From Bacteroidota bacterium (GTDB lineage Bacteria; Bacteroidota; Bacteroidia; Bacteroidales; Lentimicrobiaceae), in the NCBI GenBank assembly GCA_009773455.1, contig WSXU01000002.1:186001-250000 (forward strand): 64,000 nt of DNA, written 5' to 3'. Of this stretch, positions 16,160 through 24,774 are shown in pieces. Made by a program: the position numbers and the translations under genes. The notes beneath the pieces were generated by a model that saw only the letters and a list, made by a program, of their open reading frames with translations, made no database searches and was not told the DNA's origin. How positions within the stretch are numbered: the first letter of the stretch is position 1; each line of letters begins with the position of its first letter.

Positions 16160-17863
16160 ATGCCTGAAATCTCACGATATTACCAACCCGGACTCACCCT
16201 GCCCGACCTGCTTAAAAGATCAGCTATGGCATATGCTGATCTTTTTATCGGGTACATGAATGATAAAGGTGAAACTGATAAGCAAACCTATCATTCGCTT
16301 TACCAGGAAGCAGGAAAAGTTGCAGCCGGACTTCATCACCTGGGTTTGAAGCAGGGCGACAAGGCAATCATTGCGACATTGCATAACCGCGAAACCATTA
16401 CCCTGCTCTGGGGATGTTTTCTGCTTGGAGTGGTACCAACCGTGCTTCAGCCCCCGATGACCTTTTCGGGATACAATCCTGCGGTTGTCAAACTGATGAA
16501 TGTCTTCGGGCAAATGGGCGAACCCTTCATTTTTATGAGTGAGGAAATGAAGGAAACCGGTGGTTTACCGCAGGAAAAAGTCAGGCACACCGGAGATCTG
16601 GATTGCTCAGGCACTTATACGGAACCTTTGATTGATCCGGACGATACAGCTTTCATCCAGTTTTCTTCAGGAAGTACCGGCGATCCGAAAGGCATCCTGC
16701 TGACACATCACAACCTGATGGTAAATATGGATGCCATCCGCATCGGACTTGATCTCCAACACAGCGATAATACCGGGAACTGGATGCCTCTTTTCCACGA
16801 TATGGGACTGATTGGATATCATTTAACGCCGATTTATTGTGCTCACAATCAGTTTCACATCGAGACCATCGACTTTATCAAAAATCCCGGCCTGTGGCTT
16901 GATCTGATGAGCGAACAGGGAATTGGTGTGACTGGTTGCCCGAATTTCGGGCTGGCCCTGGTTTTAAGGCATCTGAACCGTAGAAAAATATTACCTGAAT
17001 GGAATTTCTCCTCCATGAAAGCCATGCTGAACGGAGCAGAACCCATTTCAGTACAGATTATGAATGATTTTGTTGAAACACTGAAACCATTTGGGTTCAG
17101 TCCCGAAGCCATGATGCCGGTCTACGGTATGGCTGAGGCTACCCTGGCCATCTCCTTCACTCCACTGATGCAGCCTTCGGTAGTTACCGCGTTTGATGCC
17201 ACCGCCCTGGATATTGAAAACAGGGCCATGAAGGTGGGTCCTTCGCATCCTTCAGCCCGGCTGCTCTCTGGCGTAGGGCTGGCACTGAACGACACAGAAA
17301 TCAGGGTTACCGACAATAATGACCAACCCCTTTGTGAAGGATATGCAGGACATATTCAATTAAGAGGGAAAGGCATCACCTCAGGATATTATAACAAACC
17401 GGAAGAGACCGCTTCAGCTTTCGTTGATGATTGGCTGAGAACCGGGGATATCGGCTTCTTCTTTGAAGGCAACCTTTATGTGAGTGGCCGTCACAAGGAC
17501 ATTATTTTTAAAAACGGCCGGAATTATTTCGCCAACGATCTGGAGGTAATGGCCTGTACCCTTGAAGATATCAGTTATGGAAAAGTCTGTTTTGGCGGCA
17601 CAACCAGCAGGGAAACCGGCCACGATAAAGTCATCGCTTTTCTGGCAGGTTCACCGGGAGAGAAAGCAATGGAAACCTTCAGGCAACTGAGGAATCTTCT
17701 GCGCGCCAACCTTGGCATTACTGTGGATGAACTGGTGATGGTAAAATCGAATGAAATTCCCAAAACCTCGAGCGGAAAATTGCAACGTTATAAGCTGATG
17801 CAGCGCTATGTTGCCGGCGATTTTGACGATACGTCCATAATTGCAGAGAATATCCAGGCTTAG
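16160..17863 (+). CDS. Fatty-acyl-AMP ligase (FAAL), stand-alone
   Basis: A 567-residue ANL-superfamily adenylating enzyme. The P-loop FSSGSTGDPKG is at 168-178. The WMPLFHDMGLIGYHLTPI and YGMAEATLAISFTP motifs are those of FAALs, which load acyl groups on carrier proteins, rather than of CoA ligases. The C-terminal catalytic lysine region is KTSSGKLQRYKLM. No carrier domain is fused, unlike the paralogue at 33874-35919. The ATG at 16160 was chosen because it starts the conserved MPEISRYYQPGLTLPDLL; an upstream in-frame ATG lies inside the preceding gene. A free ACP gene is 2.3 kb downstream and may be the acceptor. Confidence 0.85.
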   Translation: MPEISRYYQPGLTLPDLLKRSAMAYADLFIGYMNDKGETDKQTYHSLYQEAGKVAAGLHHLGLKQGDKAIIATLHNRETITLLWGCFLLGVVPTVLQPPMTFSGYNPAVVKLMNVFGQMGEPFIFMSEEMKETGGLPQEKVRHTGDLDCSGTYTEPLIDPDDTAFIQFSSGSTGDPKGILLTHHNLMVNMDAIRIGLDLQHSDNTGNWMPLFHDMGLIGYHLTPIYCAHNQFHIETIDFIKNPGLWLDLMSEQGIGVTGCPNFGLALVLRHLNRRKILPEWNFSSMKAMLNGAEPISVQIMNDFVETLKPFGFSPEAMMPVYGMAEATLAISFTPLMQPSVVTAFDATALDIENRAMKVGPSHPSARLLSGVGLALNDTEIRVTDNNDQPLCEGYAGHIQLRGKGITSGYYNKPEETASAFVDDWLRTGDIGFFFEGNLYVSGRHKDIIFKNGRNYFANDLEVMACTLEDISYGKVCFGGTTSRETGHDKVIAFLAGSPGEKAMETFRQLRNLLRANLGITVDELVMVKSNEIPKTSSGKLQRYKLMQRYVAGDFDDTSIIAENIQA

Positions 17864-17973
17864 GATTATACAGGAATAGATTACCGTATAAAGTAGATGG
17901 GTATTTTCATTGCCGGTTTTCAGTCTCACTGCATCCGAAAGAACATTGGATTACATCTATAAAAGATTCAGAC

Positions 17974-18411
17974 ATGAACGAATTTATGAAAGCAGCCATT
18001 GAAGAAGCGAGACAGGGGCTAGCCGAAGGCGGAATTCCGATAGGTTCTGTGATCGAATATAAAGGCTCCATTATCGGACGGGGCCACAACAGAAGAGTTC
18101 AGAAAGACAGTGTGATTCTCCATGCCGAAATGGATGCCTTCGAAAACGCAGGAAGACAACCTGCCTCAGTATACAGGGAGTGTACTCTATATACGACCCT
18201 GTCGCCTTGTCCGATGTGTTCCGGGACTACATTGCTATACGGTATTCCTAGGGTCATTATAGGTGAGAATAAAACTTTTCATGGATCAGAAGAACTCCTG
18301 CATGAAAACGGAGTCGAAGTTCTTGTATTGGACGACACTGAATGTAAAGAGCTGATGGCCTCTTTTATTCAGGGTAACCCCGGGTTATGGAATGAAGATA
18401 TTGGTGTATGA
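17974..18411 (+). CDS. Nucleoside/cytosine deaminase-like zinc enzyme
   Basis: A 145-residue cytidine-deaminase-fold protein. It has the zinc motif HAE with His50 and proton-shuttling Glu52 (VILHAEMDAFENAG), and PCPMCSG with Cys79 and Cys82 completing the zinc site. The overall arrangement resembles yeast-type cytosine deaminase and guanine deaminase more than the tRNA-adenosine deaminase TadA. Its likely reaction is hydrolytic deamination of a free base or nucleoside. It is 110 bp after the FAAL gene and points the same way, but has no obvious functional link with it. Confidence 0.85.
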   Translation: MNEFMKAAIEEARQGLAEGGIPIGSVIEYKGSIIGRGHNRRVQKDSVILHAEMDAFENAGRQPASVYRECTLYTTLSPCPMCSGTTLLYGIPRVIIGENKTFHGSEELLHENGVEVLVLDDTECKELMASFIQGNPGLWNEDIGV

Positions 18412-18544
18412 TTTGAATATTGCATCTCTTTTTTAACAGTGTGCAACAATCTGTATTTCCGTTTATCCCCACTCATACGTTGATAACACGGACATACAAG
18501 GGAGATAACATTACATCTGTTCCGGAGAAATAAACAGAAATGGT

Positions 18545-20044
18545 TTATTCTGTGACATGTTTATTGACTTCACGGGCAATTTTTCTAAGCATTTTACCCC
18601 ACGAAACAGTATAAATTAGCATAATCACATAATCGGTAAACCGGAGGTAAAGACTTCGGGGTTTATTTTTCCATTCCATGTTGGCATCCACACCGTCGGG
18701 ATGGGTGCGGATAACCTCCTCCAGGGCAATGCGTCCGTAATTGTGATTGGAGGCATACGCCCAATAAGCAGCTTTAAGGCTTTTGGTCCGCCACAGTGTC
18801 CTGAACATCATCCTCCTGATATTTTCTTTATTGTAGAGGCTCAGCCAGATTTCCTTCATCACTGCTTCTATTTCTGCTGTATCCATGTGGGCAGTGCCCA
18901 GGGTAGGGTGCATGAAATGAAAGTGTTTCCAGTCATCCGGGAAATTATCATATCCTATCCTGCCCTGTTCCTTCATTCTTGCAAACAGGGTAGTCCCGGG
19001 TAGTGGTGTAAGTAAAGATGACTGTACCGCATCGATACCGCTACGCAGGATATAATCGCGGCGTTTGTAAAGTGCTTCGCGGGTATCGCTCTCAAATCCG
19101 AAGATCAGGGTACCCAGCACCCCTATACCATATTTGTTCATTTTTCTGAAAACAAGTGCGAATGAATCTACCCCGCGTTTCAGGTTCAGTCTCTTCTTTG
19201 CATCGGCCAGTGCCTCCTGAGTATCTGCTTCGATGCCCATCAGTATTAGTTTACAACCGCTTTTGCCGGCCCAGTAAAGCACCTCTTCGTTGTCAGCAAA
19301 GTTGATGGAAGCCTGTGAAAACCACATGCGTTTTATGCCCCGCTCCACCATGCCTCTAAACAACTGAATGGCCCTCTTCTGAGCCCCTTTGGTATTGTTG
19401 ACCAGGTGATCATCTACAAAGAAAATAAGGGGGCGGGTGGTCTTTTCAAGCTCATCAAGGATTTCATCAACTTCCCTTTCACGATAACTTTTTCCGCACA
19501 TCTGGGTAACCGAGCAGAAATCGCAACCCATCGGGCATCCCCGTGATGTCTGAATGAGGTCATACACATATGGGTACTTGAAAATATCACGCCTGACGTG
19601 AGGAATCGTCCGGATATCCGCTATGCCACCATTGTAAACGGATTTCAGTTTCCCATCCCCAAAGTCTTTCAGCAACTGCGGCCATGAAGTTTCAGCCTCA
19701 CCAACAACAACTGCGTCCACATATTTAACAGCTTCTTCCGGAATCATGCTTGCATGGATTCCGCCAATGACTGTCGGGATTCCCTTTGTCCGGTATACAC
19801 CTGCAATCTCGTATGCTCTGGGTGCATTTGCTGTGAAAGAAGTCAGTCCGACCAGATCGGCAGGCCGGTATGAAAAGTCTTCAAAACTCTCATCAATAAG
19901 TTCAATCTCCCAGTCATTGGGTGTTAGTGCAGCAACAATTCCTAACCCAATCGGCATAAAACTGGTGGAATCATCATTCGAGAATCCCCGCCTTGTCCTG
20001 TTAACCGGATTAATAAGCAACAGCCTTTTCTTGCCTGAAGACAT
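18545..20044 (-). CDS. B12-binding-domain radical SAM protein
   Basis: A 499-residue protein of the cobalamin-dependent radical SAM class. An N-terminal B12-binding Rossmann domain (residues about 1-130: LLLINPVNRTRRG, PIGLGIVAAL, VGLTSFTANAPRAYEIA, VIGGIHASMIPEEA, VVVGEAE) precedes the radical SAM domain with the iron-sulphur motif CPMGCDFC at 170-177. The region after about 400 is a C-terminal extension like that of BchE and hopanoid or phospholipid-modifying enzymes. Such proteins methylate or cyclise unreactive carbons in lipids, tetrapyrroles or antibiotics; the substrate here is unknown. The gene is convergent with the deaminase and divergent from the ACP gene. Confidence 0.85.
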   Translation of the reverse strand: MSSGKKRLLLINPVNRTRRGFSNDDSTSFMPIGLGIVAALTPNDWEIELIDESFEDFSYRPADLVGLTSFTANAPRAYEIAGVYRTKGIPTVIGGIHASMIPEEAVKYVDAVVVGEAETSWPQLLKDFGDGKLKSVYNGGIADIRTIPHVRRDIFKYPYVYDLIQTSRGCPMGCDFCSVTQMCGKSYREREVDEILDELEKTTRPLIFFVDDHLVNNTKGAQKRAIQLFRGMVERGIKRMWFSQASINFADNEEVLYWAGKSGCKLILMGIEADTQEALADAKKRLNLKRGVDSFALVFRKMNKYGIGVLGTLIFGFESDTREALYKRRDYILRSGIDAVQSSLLTPLPGTTLFARMKEQGRIGYDNFPDDWKHFHFMHPTLGTAHMDTAEIEAVMKEIWLSLYNKENIRRMMFRTLWRTKSLKAAYWAYASNHNYGRIALEEVIRTHPDGVDANMEWKNKPRSLYLRFTDYVIMLIYTVSWGKMLRKIAREVNKHVTE

Positions 20045-20152
20045 CTATATTTATGAATGTGACTGATTATGAGCTATTTTAAGTGCTGAAAGATAGAACT
20101 ATTCATGATGCACAGGGCTTAGTATCAATTAAAGTTTGCTTAAAATGAATTC

Positions 20153-20180
20153 TTGACAAATGCGAATCTTTATACCTTTG
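20153..20180 (+). promoter_or_regulatory. Predicted promoter of the ACP gene
   Basis: TTG at 20153-20155 and TACCTTTG at 20173-20180, a 17-bp gap. Because the -7 element ends at 20180, the ATG at 20182 would lie upstream of or at the transcript start, which favours the ATG at 20200. Confidence 0.6.
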
Positions 20181-20199
20181 CATGACTAAACCAGAGATA

Positions 20200-20433
20200 A
20201 TGAAAATCGAAGATTTTATCACCCACATCGAAGAGGAATTTGATGATATAGAGCCCGGCACATTGAAACCCGAAAGCATTTTCAGGGAAGTTTTTGAATG
20301 GAATTCAATCAATGCACTGATTTTAATAGCGATGGTTAAAACAGAATACGATGTTGCGATCAATGCTGAAGATATTGCAAAATCAAAAACCGTTCAGGAT
20401 ATATACAGCATTATTGAGGCACGGGTAGCCTGA
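20200..20433 (+). CDS. Acyl carrier protein
   Basis: A 77-residue acidic four-helix protein. The phosphopantetheine site is the serine of EWNSINALILIAMVK, where the usual DSL is NSI. The flanking pattern of helix 1 (MKIEDFITHIEEEFDDIEP) and the acidic helix 4 (SKTVQDIYSIIEAR) fits ACPs of dedicated lipid or glycan pathways rather than the housekeeping AcpP, which has DSLDTVEL. The start at 20200 is chosen from the promoter position; an in-frame ATG at 20182 remains possible. It lies 346 bp before a KAS III gene and is the likely carrier for the FAAL, KAS III and SDR encoded around it. Confidence 0.85.
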   Translation: MKIEDFITHIEEEFDDIEPGTLKPESIFREVFEWNSINALILIAMVKTEYDVAINAEDIAKSKTVQDIYSIIEARVA

Positions 20434-20779
20434 ATTTTTAATCCGGATAAAGAATCCGGGTTCGGGTATAAAACCCTGGCCTGTCAGACTGAAGCGAATT
20501 CCGGATTCCGGAAACTGATTCCAGTGAGTTATTAACCCTTACTGACAAACCGGAGGATTTCATTAGTCATCGAACTTTGAATGGCAAAGATTCACGAGCG
20601 TACAACATCTCATTTGTATAAAATCCCCTTCCTGAATTAAAAATAAATTATTTTTGTGTGATACCCCGCTGACTTCTGATGTGAAGTTGTTGCGTCCTAT
20701 CCCGATTTCTGTATAGATCAGAAACCGAAAGAGGCTTTTTGCATTTTCAGCCGGTGTATTTCACCCTTTTAAGTTCATC
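20434..20779 (+). promoter_or_regulatory. Intergenic leader region before KAS III gene
   Basis: No gene is seen in this 346-bp gap. It contains a -7 match TATTTTTG at 20649-20656, 123 bp before the KAS III ATG, implying a long 5' leader of about 115 nt. A self-complementary TTCCGGATTCCGGAA stretch is at about 20501-20515. No riboswitch consensus was recognised. Confidence 0.4.
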
Positions 20780-21883
20780 ATGGCCATTTTCGAAATACCT
20801 GACATTCGCATTGCCGGCCTCTCAGCCTGCGTCCCCGAAAAAATTCTGTCGAACCATGACTATACATGGATCAAACAGAAAGAACGCGATCAGGTCATCA
20901 AGACAATCGGGGTAGAGACACGGCATGTTGCGGAGCCGGGACAAACCACTTCCGACCTGTGTTTTCAGGCTGCTGAGCAACTGCTAGGTGAACTTAACTG
21001 GGATCGTAAAGAAATCAACCTGCTTATCTTTGTTTCACAGAGCCGCGATTACATCATCCCTTCTACCTCAACCATTTTGCAGGACCGGCTTAATCTTCCC
21101 CAAAGCTGTATGGCCATTGATATCAACCTGGGGTGCTCAGGTTATGTTTACGGGCTGTCGGTCATCAGCAGCATGATGAAATCAACAGGCATTCAGAAAG
21201 GCCTTTTACTGGTAGGTGACCTGTCGAATGTAACATCAGCTTACCGCGACAAAAGCACTTATCCGCTCTTTGGCGATGCAGGTACTGCCACGGCAATTGA
21301 ACTGAAGCCTGGTCATGCCCCCATGCAGTTCAACCTGCAGACGGATGGCAGTGGCTATGAGGCCATCATTATCTACGATGGCGGTGTGAGGAATCTGGCA
21401 GGTAAACAATCATTTGTTACAAAAAAATACGGGGATGGGATTTACCGTAACCGGCTGCAAATCGCGCTGAATGGTATCGAAGTTTTCAACTTCTCCCTTC
21501 GCGAAGTAGTTCCCAATATTAAAACAACCCTGAAACATTTCAACCGGGAACTGGTTGAATTCGACTTTCTGCTGTTTCACCAGGCCAACCGTCTGATTAA
21601 TGAAACTATCCGTAAGATGCTGAAAGCTGATCCCGTTAAAGTGCCCTATTCCCTGCGCGAATTCGGAAATACCAGCTGTGCCTCTATCCCGCTGACGATG
21701 GTCAGCCAGATCGGGGAATCACTTAAGGAAAAACCAAACAAATTGTTGCTGTCTGCTTTTGGTATAGGCCTTTCATGGGGAACAGTACTGATTGAAACCG
21801 ATGGCATTGTAGTTCCGCCTTTGACCGAACTCAAAAATGAAGAGATCATAACCTCCGGACCAAATAATCCACTAAATGAATAA
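20780..21883 (+). CDS. 3-oxoacyl-ACP synthase III (KAS III) family protein
   Basis: A 367-residue FabH-like condensing enzyme. The catalytic triad is intact: Cys119 in INLGCSGYVYGL, His267 in FHQANRLIN and Asn297 in FGNTSCASIP. It would join an acyl group (acetyl or longer) to malonyl-ACP to give a 3-oxoacyl-ACP. It is about 40-45 residues longer than housekeeping FabH, partly at the C-terminus, as in KAS III enzymes of accessory lipid and glycan pathways. Together with the ACP gene before it and the SDR gene after it, it forms a minimal unit for making a 3-hydroxyacyl thioester. Confidence 0.9.
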   Translation: MAIFEIPDIRIAGLSACVPEKILSNHDYTWIKQKERDQVIKTIGVETRHVAEPGQTTSDLCFQAAEQLLGELNWDRKEINLLIFVSQSRDYIIPSTSTILQDRLNLPQSCMAIDINLGCSGYVYGLSVISSMMKSTGIQKGLLLVGDLSNVTSAYRDKSTYPLFGDAGTATAIELKPGHAPMQFNLQTDGSGYEAIIIYDGGVRNLAGKQSFVTKKYGDGIYRNRLQIALNGIEVFNFSLREVVPNIKTTLKHFNRELVEFDFLLFHQANRLINETIRKMLKADPVKVPYSLREFGNTSCASIPLTMVSQIGESLKEKPNKLLLSAFGIGLSWGTVLIETDGIVVPPLTELKNEEIITSGPNNPLNE

Positions 21884-22000
21884 TCCGGGATGGTTCAGCG
21901 TTTATCTTCAACGGAACACCATCATAATTAATTGAGAGGTACATCCGACTTTTTTTTAATTACGGATTCAAATAATATCCGTCACATAATATGACAATTA

Positions 22001-22042
22001 CTTTTTACTTTGAACTTTAGACTTTTTACTTTGAGCTTACTT
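22001..22042. repeat. Heptamer array, CTTTGAA family, abutting SDR start
   Basis: Six in-phase units: cttttta, ctttgaa, ctttaga, cttttta, ctttgag, cttactt. The array ends 2 bp before the SDR ATG at 22045. Units are the reverse complement of those at 44114 and 57491 (AGTAAAA, AGTTCAA). Confidence 0.85.
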
Positions 22043-22044
22043 CC

Positions 22045-22779
22045 ATGAACGCATTTGACCTGACCGGAAAAACAATACTGGTTACCGGAGCCTCATCGGG
22101 CCTGGGCCGGCAAACCGCCATTACCGCCAGTGAATATGGCGCAAAACTGGTAATCACCGGGCGAAACCCGGAAAGGCTTGGTGAAACTTTCCATTTACTG
22201 AAAGGGGAAGGCCACCAGCAGGTCCCTGCTGATCTGACTGTCCAGTCCGATATCGATCAACTGGTTGCTTCTTTGCCCGTTCTCAATGGTGTTGTCCACA
22301 GCACGGGAATTTCTGATCTGTCGCCGGCCCGGTTTATCACCTCTGAAACCATTACCAAAACATTCAGGATCAGCTTCGATGCTTCGGTATTACTTTCTGC
22401 CGGATTGCTGGGAAAGAAAAAACTGGCAAAAGGCCATAGCTCGATAGTATTTATTTCATCCATTTCAACACGATACCCCTTTGTGGGTGGAGCCATGTAC
22501 ATCAGTGCCAAAGCAGCCCTTGAAGCCTATGCCCGGGTGCTGGCGCTTGAACTGGCGCCCAAGGGTATCCGGGTAAATTGTGTGGCACCAGCATTTGTGA
22601 GAACACCCATGCTGGATGAAACTGCCGCCAATTATTCGCAGGAAGCGGTGAATATGATCGAAGCCAGACAGATTCTCGGACTCGGTGATCCGGAAGATGT
22701 CGCAAACTCAATCGTTTATTACCTTTCGGATGCTTCAAAATGGGTCAGCGCGACGAGCCTGGTGCTGGGGGGTGGTTGA
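22045..22779 (+). CDS. SDR family oxidoreductase (3-oxoacyl-ACP reductase-like)
   Basis: A 244-residue classical short-chain dehydrogenase. The NADP-binding TGASSGLG is at 14-21, the catalytic serine is in VFISSIS (138-139), and Tyr152 and Lys156 are in MYISAKAA. The TGR at about 38-40 suggests NADPH preference. FabG-like length and the C-terminal WVSATSLVLGGG fit 3-oxoacyl-ACP or 3-oxoacyl reductases. Placed after the KAS III gene, it would reduce the 3-oxoacyl-ACP to the 3-hydroxy form. Its leader is made of a heptamer array. Confidence 0.88.
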   Translation: MNAFDLTGKTILVTGASSGLGRQTAITASEYGAKLVITGRNPERLGETFHLLKGEGHQQVPADLTVQSDIDQLVASLPVLNGVVHSTGISDLSPARFITSETITKTFRISFDASVLLSAGLLGKKKLAKGHSSIVFISSISTRYPFVGGAMYISAKAALEAYARVLALELAPKGIRVNCVAPAFVRTPMLDETAANYSQEAVNMIEARQILGLGDPEDVANSIVYYLSDASKWVSATSLVLGGG

Positions 22780-22890
22780 TCGTCGCAGTAGCTTTTTAGT
22801 TTTATTGAGAAGAATAAGTTAATGTCAAATATCTAATGACTAATTTTTAAAATAAAAAATGTGTTGAGTCTGTTCCATACATTGGCTTTA

Positions 22891-22918
22891 GAAATTAGAA
22901 ATTAGAAATTAGAAATTT
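22891..22918. repeat. Heptamer array, GAAATTA family, abutting GT2 start
   Basis: Four in-phase units: gaaatta three times and gaaattt. The array ends 5 bp before the glycosyltransferase ATG. The reverse-complement family (CTAATTT) is found at 48404-48438. Confidence 0.85.
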
Positions 22919-22923
22919 CATCT

Positions 22924-23841
22924 ATGCCCGATTATTCCATCATAGTACCGGTCTTCAACAGCAGCGAGTCGCTGGAAGAACTTTTTCGTCGTATTGACCT
23001 GACCATGTCGGGTATACGGAAAACCTTCCGGGTGGTTTTTGTGGATGATTCCAGCCACGACAGCAGCTGGGAAAAGCTGCTTAAGCTACAAAAGGAGAAT
23101 TCAGACAGGGTAACAGTCATCAGGCTTGCCCGCAATTTCGGACAGCACAATGCCACCCTATGCGGAATCGCCCAGGCCGATGGTGAATTTATCATTACCA
23201 TTGATGATGACCTCCAGCATCCACCCGAAGAAATTGTAAAACTGACTGCAACCATGAAAGAGACCGATGCCGACCTGGTTTACGGTATTTCAGGCGAAAA
23301 GAAACATTCGGCCGCGCGGAATATGGGAAGTACAGTTATAAAAAGAAGTTCAAAGCATATATTCAGGACCAAAGGGAATGGTTCATCATTCAGGTTGATG
23401 AAATCGGCACTGGGGAAGAACCTCATGAACCACCAGATCAATTTTGTCTACCTCGACGAAATCTTTAACTGGTATACCAGCCATATCGGATTCGCGGAAG
23501 TTGAGCATAAAAAACGACCCTTTCAGAAATCAACCTACACGCCACGTTCACTCTTTTCATTGCTTACAAACCTTGTTATTTATTATACGGCCATTCCTTT
23601 GAAGCTGATGGTTTATGGTGGTTTTGTATCAGCCATCCTCAGTTTTGCGATCGGTATGTTTTTTATTTACAGGAAAATAGTGATGGATGTGCCACTGGGA
23701 TTTACAGCCCTGATAGTTGCCATACTCTTCTCCACCAGTGTTATCCTTCTTTCGCTGGGTGTTATTGGTGAATACCTGAGCCGGATCTATATGGTGCAGA
23801 ACCGGAAACCGCCCTTCGCCATTAAGGAAATATTGAAATAA
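22924..23841 (+). CDS. GT2 family glycosyltransferase with two C-terminal membrane helices (GtrB/DPM1-like)
   Basis: A 305-residue protein. The N-terminal GT-A domain begins DYSIIVPVFNSSESLEELFRRI and holds the metal-binding DDDLQHPPEE motif. Near the C-terminus two membrane helices occur (about 230-255 and 262-290), as in polyprenyl-phosphate glycosyltransferases such as GtrB and ArnC. It probably moves a sugar from a nucleotide donor to undecaprenyl phosphate at the inner membrane. It lies in the acyl-group cluster, between the SDR and GNAT genes, supporting a role in assembling an acylated glycan. Confidence 0.88.
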   Translation: MPDYSIIVPVFNSSESLEELFRRIDLTMSGIRKTFRVVFVDDSSHDSSWEKLLKLQKENSDRVTVIRLARNFGQHNATLCGIAQADGEFIITIDDDLQHPPEEIVKLTATMKETDADLVYGISGEKKHSAARNMGSTVIKRSSKHIFRTKGNGSSFRLMKSALGKNLMNHQINFVYLDEIFNWYTSHIGFAEVEHKKRPFQKSTYTPRSLFSLLTNLVIYYTAIPLKLMVYGGFVSAILSFAIGMFFIYRKIVMDVPLGFTALIVAILFSTSVILLSLGVIGEYLSRIYMVQNRKPPFAIKEILK

Positions 23842-23856
23842 GCAGTTGAAAAGAAT

Positions 23857-23986
23857 CACGCAATGGCGCGGAGACGCAAAGAATGTTTAAATCTGATTTG
23901 AGCAGAAAATGTGTTTAAATACCAAAAAATTTATACGATTATACTCGGGAATTAAAAATAGACACCGCGTCACCGCGTCCTTGCGT
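23857..23986. repeat. Inverted pair of octamer arrays (ACGCAAAG family)
   Basis: The left arm at 23857-23881 reads cacgcaat, ggcgcgga, gacgcaaa. The right arm at 23963-23986 reads caccgcgt, caccgcgt, ccttgcgt, which is the same kind of unit inverted. They flank an A/T-rich spacer of about 80 bp and are placed between the GT2 and GNAT genes. A third copy is at 38914-38931. Confidence 0.7.
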
Positions 23987-24014
23987 GAGATATTATATTC
24001 ACAATCCATGTCAG

Positions 24015-24692
24015 ATGAAGCTTTTTAAATACGGTATCATACTCGAACGCCTGAAAGAGGAAGATATCGAACTGGTCAGGCAATGGCGGAATTCCGACCC
24101 GGTAAGGCTGAATATGGAGTACCGGGATATTATCAGTCCTGAACAGCAGCTCGGGTGGTTCAGATCCATCGACAATCTGCAGAACAACTATCTGATGATT
24201 CATTACAAGGGTGAAAAAATCGGACTGCTGAACGATAAAAACATAGACTGGAACGCCCGGACATCAGAATCGGGCCTGTTTCTTGGCAAACCAGAATACT
24301 ATGCCTCCTTTATCCCTTACCTTGTTTCTGTAGCCGGCATTGAAACTACGTTTTATTACCTCAACTGGACCAGGCAGTTTGCCCATATCCTCAAGTCCAA
24401 TCAGAATGCCATAAAATACAATCTGCAGTTGGGTTACCATTTGAGCGAGGGTCAGGATGCATTTGAAAATCAGCAATATGAAATGACCCGTGAAAGTTTT
24501 GAGCGATCAGCCGGAAAAATCCGGAAAGCTGTCCGGCTATTGGCCGATCCGGATCTGAAAATGAAATTATTGCTGGAGCCCGCAGATTACGAATCAGGTC
24601 TGGCGCAGAAGTTTGAGGGATTGTTCAGCACTCATCTGGACGGATTGGAACTAAGATCAACAAGCGAAGGATCGTGGTATATTGAACACTAA
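24015..24692 (+). CDS. GNAT family N-acyltransferase (PseH/WecD-like)
   Basis: A 225-residue protein whose first 150 residues fit a GNAT acyltransferase: IILERLKEEDIELVRQWRNSD and IISPEQQLGWFRSI are typical of the amino-sugar N-acetyltransferase branch (PseH, WecD). The strands continue through YLMIHYKGEKIGLLNDKNI and the LYLNWTRQFAHILKSNQNAIKYNLQLGY stretch, matching the acetyl-CoA pocket end of the fold. The C-terminal part (about 155-225) is helical and not recognised. With ACP, KAS III and SDR upstream it may use acyl-ACP to acylate an amino sugar. The ATG at 24015 was chosen because the longer frame begins in repeat DNA. Confidence 0.75.
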   Translation: MKLFKYGIILERLKEEDIELVRQWRNSDPVRLNMEYRDIISPEQQLGWFRSIDNLQNNYLMIHYKGEKIGLLNDKNIDWNARTSESGLFLGKPEYYASFIPYLVSVAGIETTFYYLNWTRQFAHILKSNQNAIKYNLQLGYHLSEGQDAFENQQYEMTRESFERSAGKIRKAVRLLADPDLKMKLLLEPADYESGLAQKFEGLFSTHLDGLELRSTSEGSWYIEH

Positions 24693-24774
24693 CGCCGGAA
24701 ATGATATCCTGTCCATTCTTCTGCTTCCGACAATCTGAGTATGACCGGATATCCTTAAATACAATCCACCGGAG

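Noticed and set aside
20182-20199. ATG at 20182 as start of the ACP gene
   Set aside because: It lies 2 bp after the -7 element, so it would be at or before the transcript start; the ATG at 20200 is preferred.
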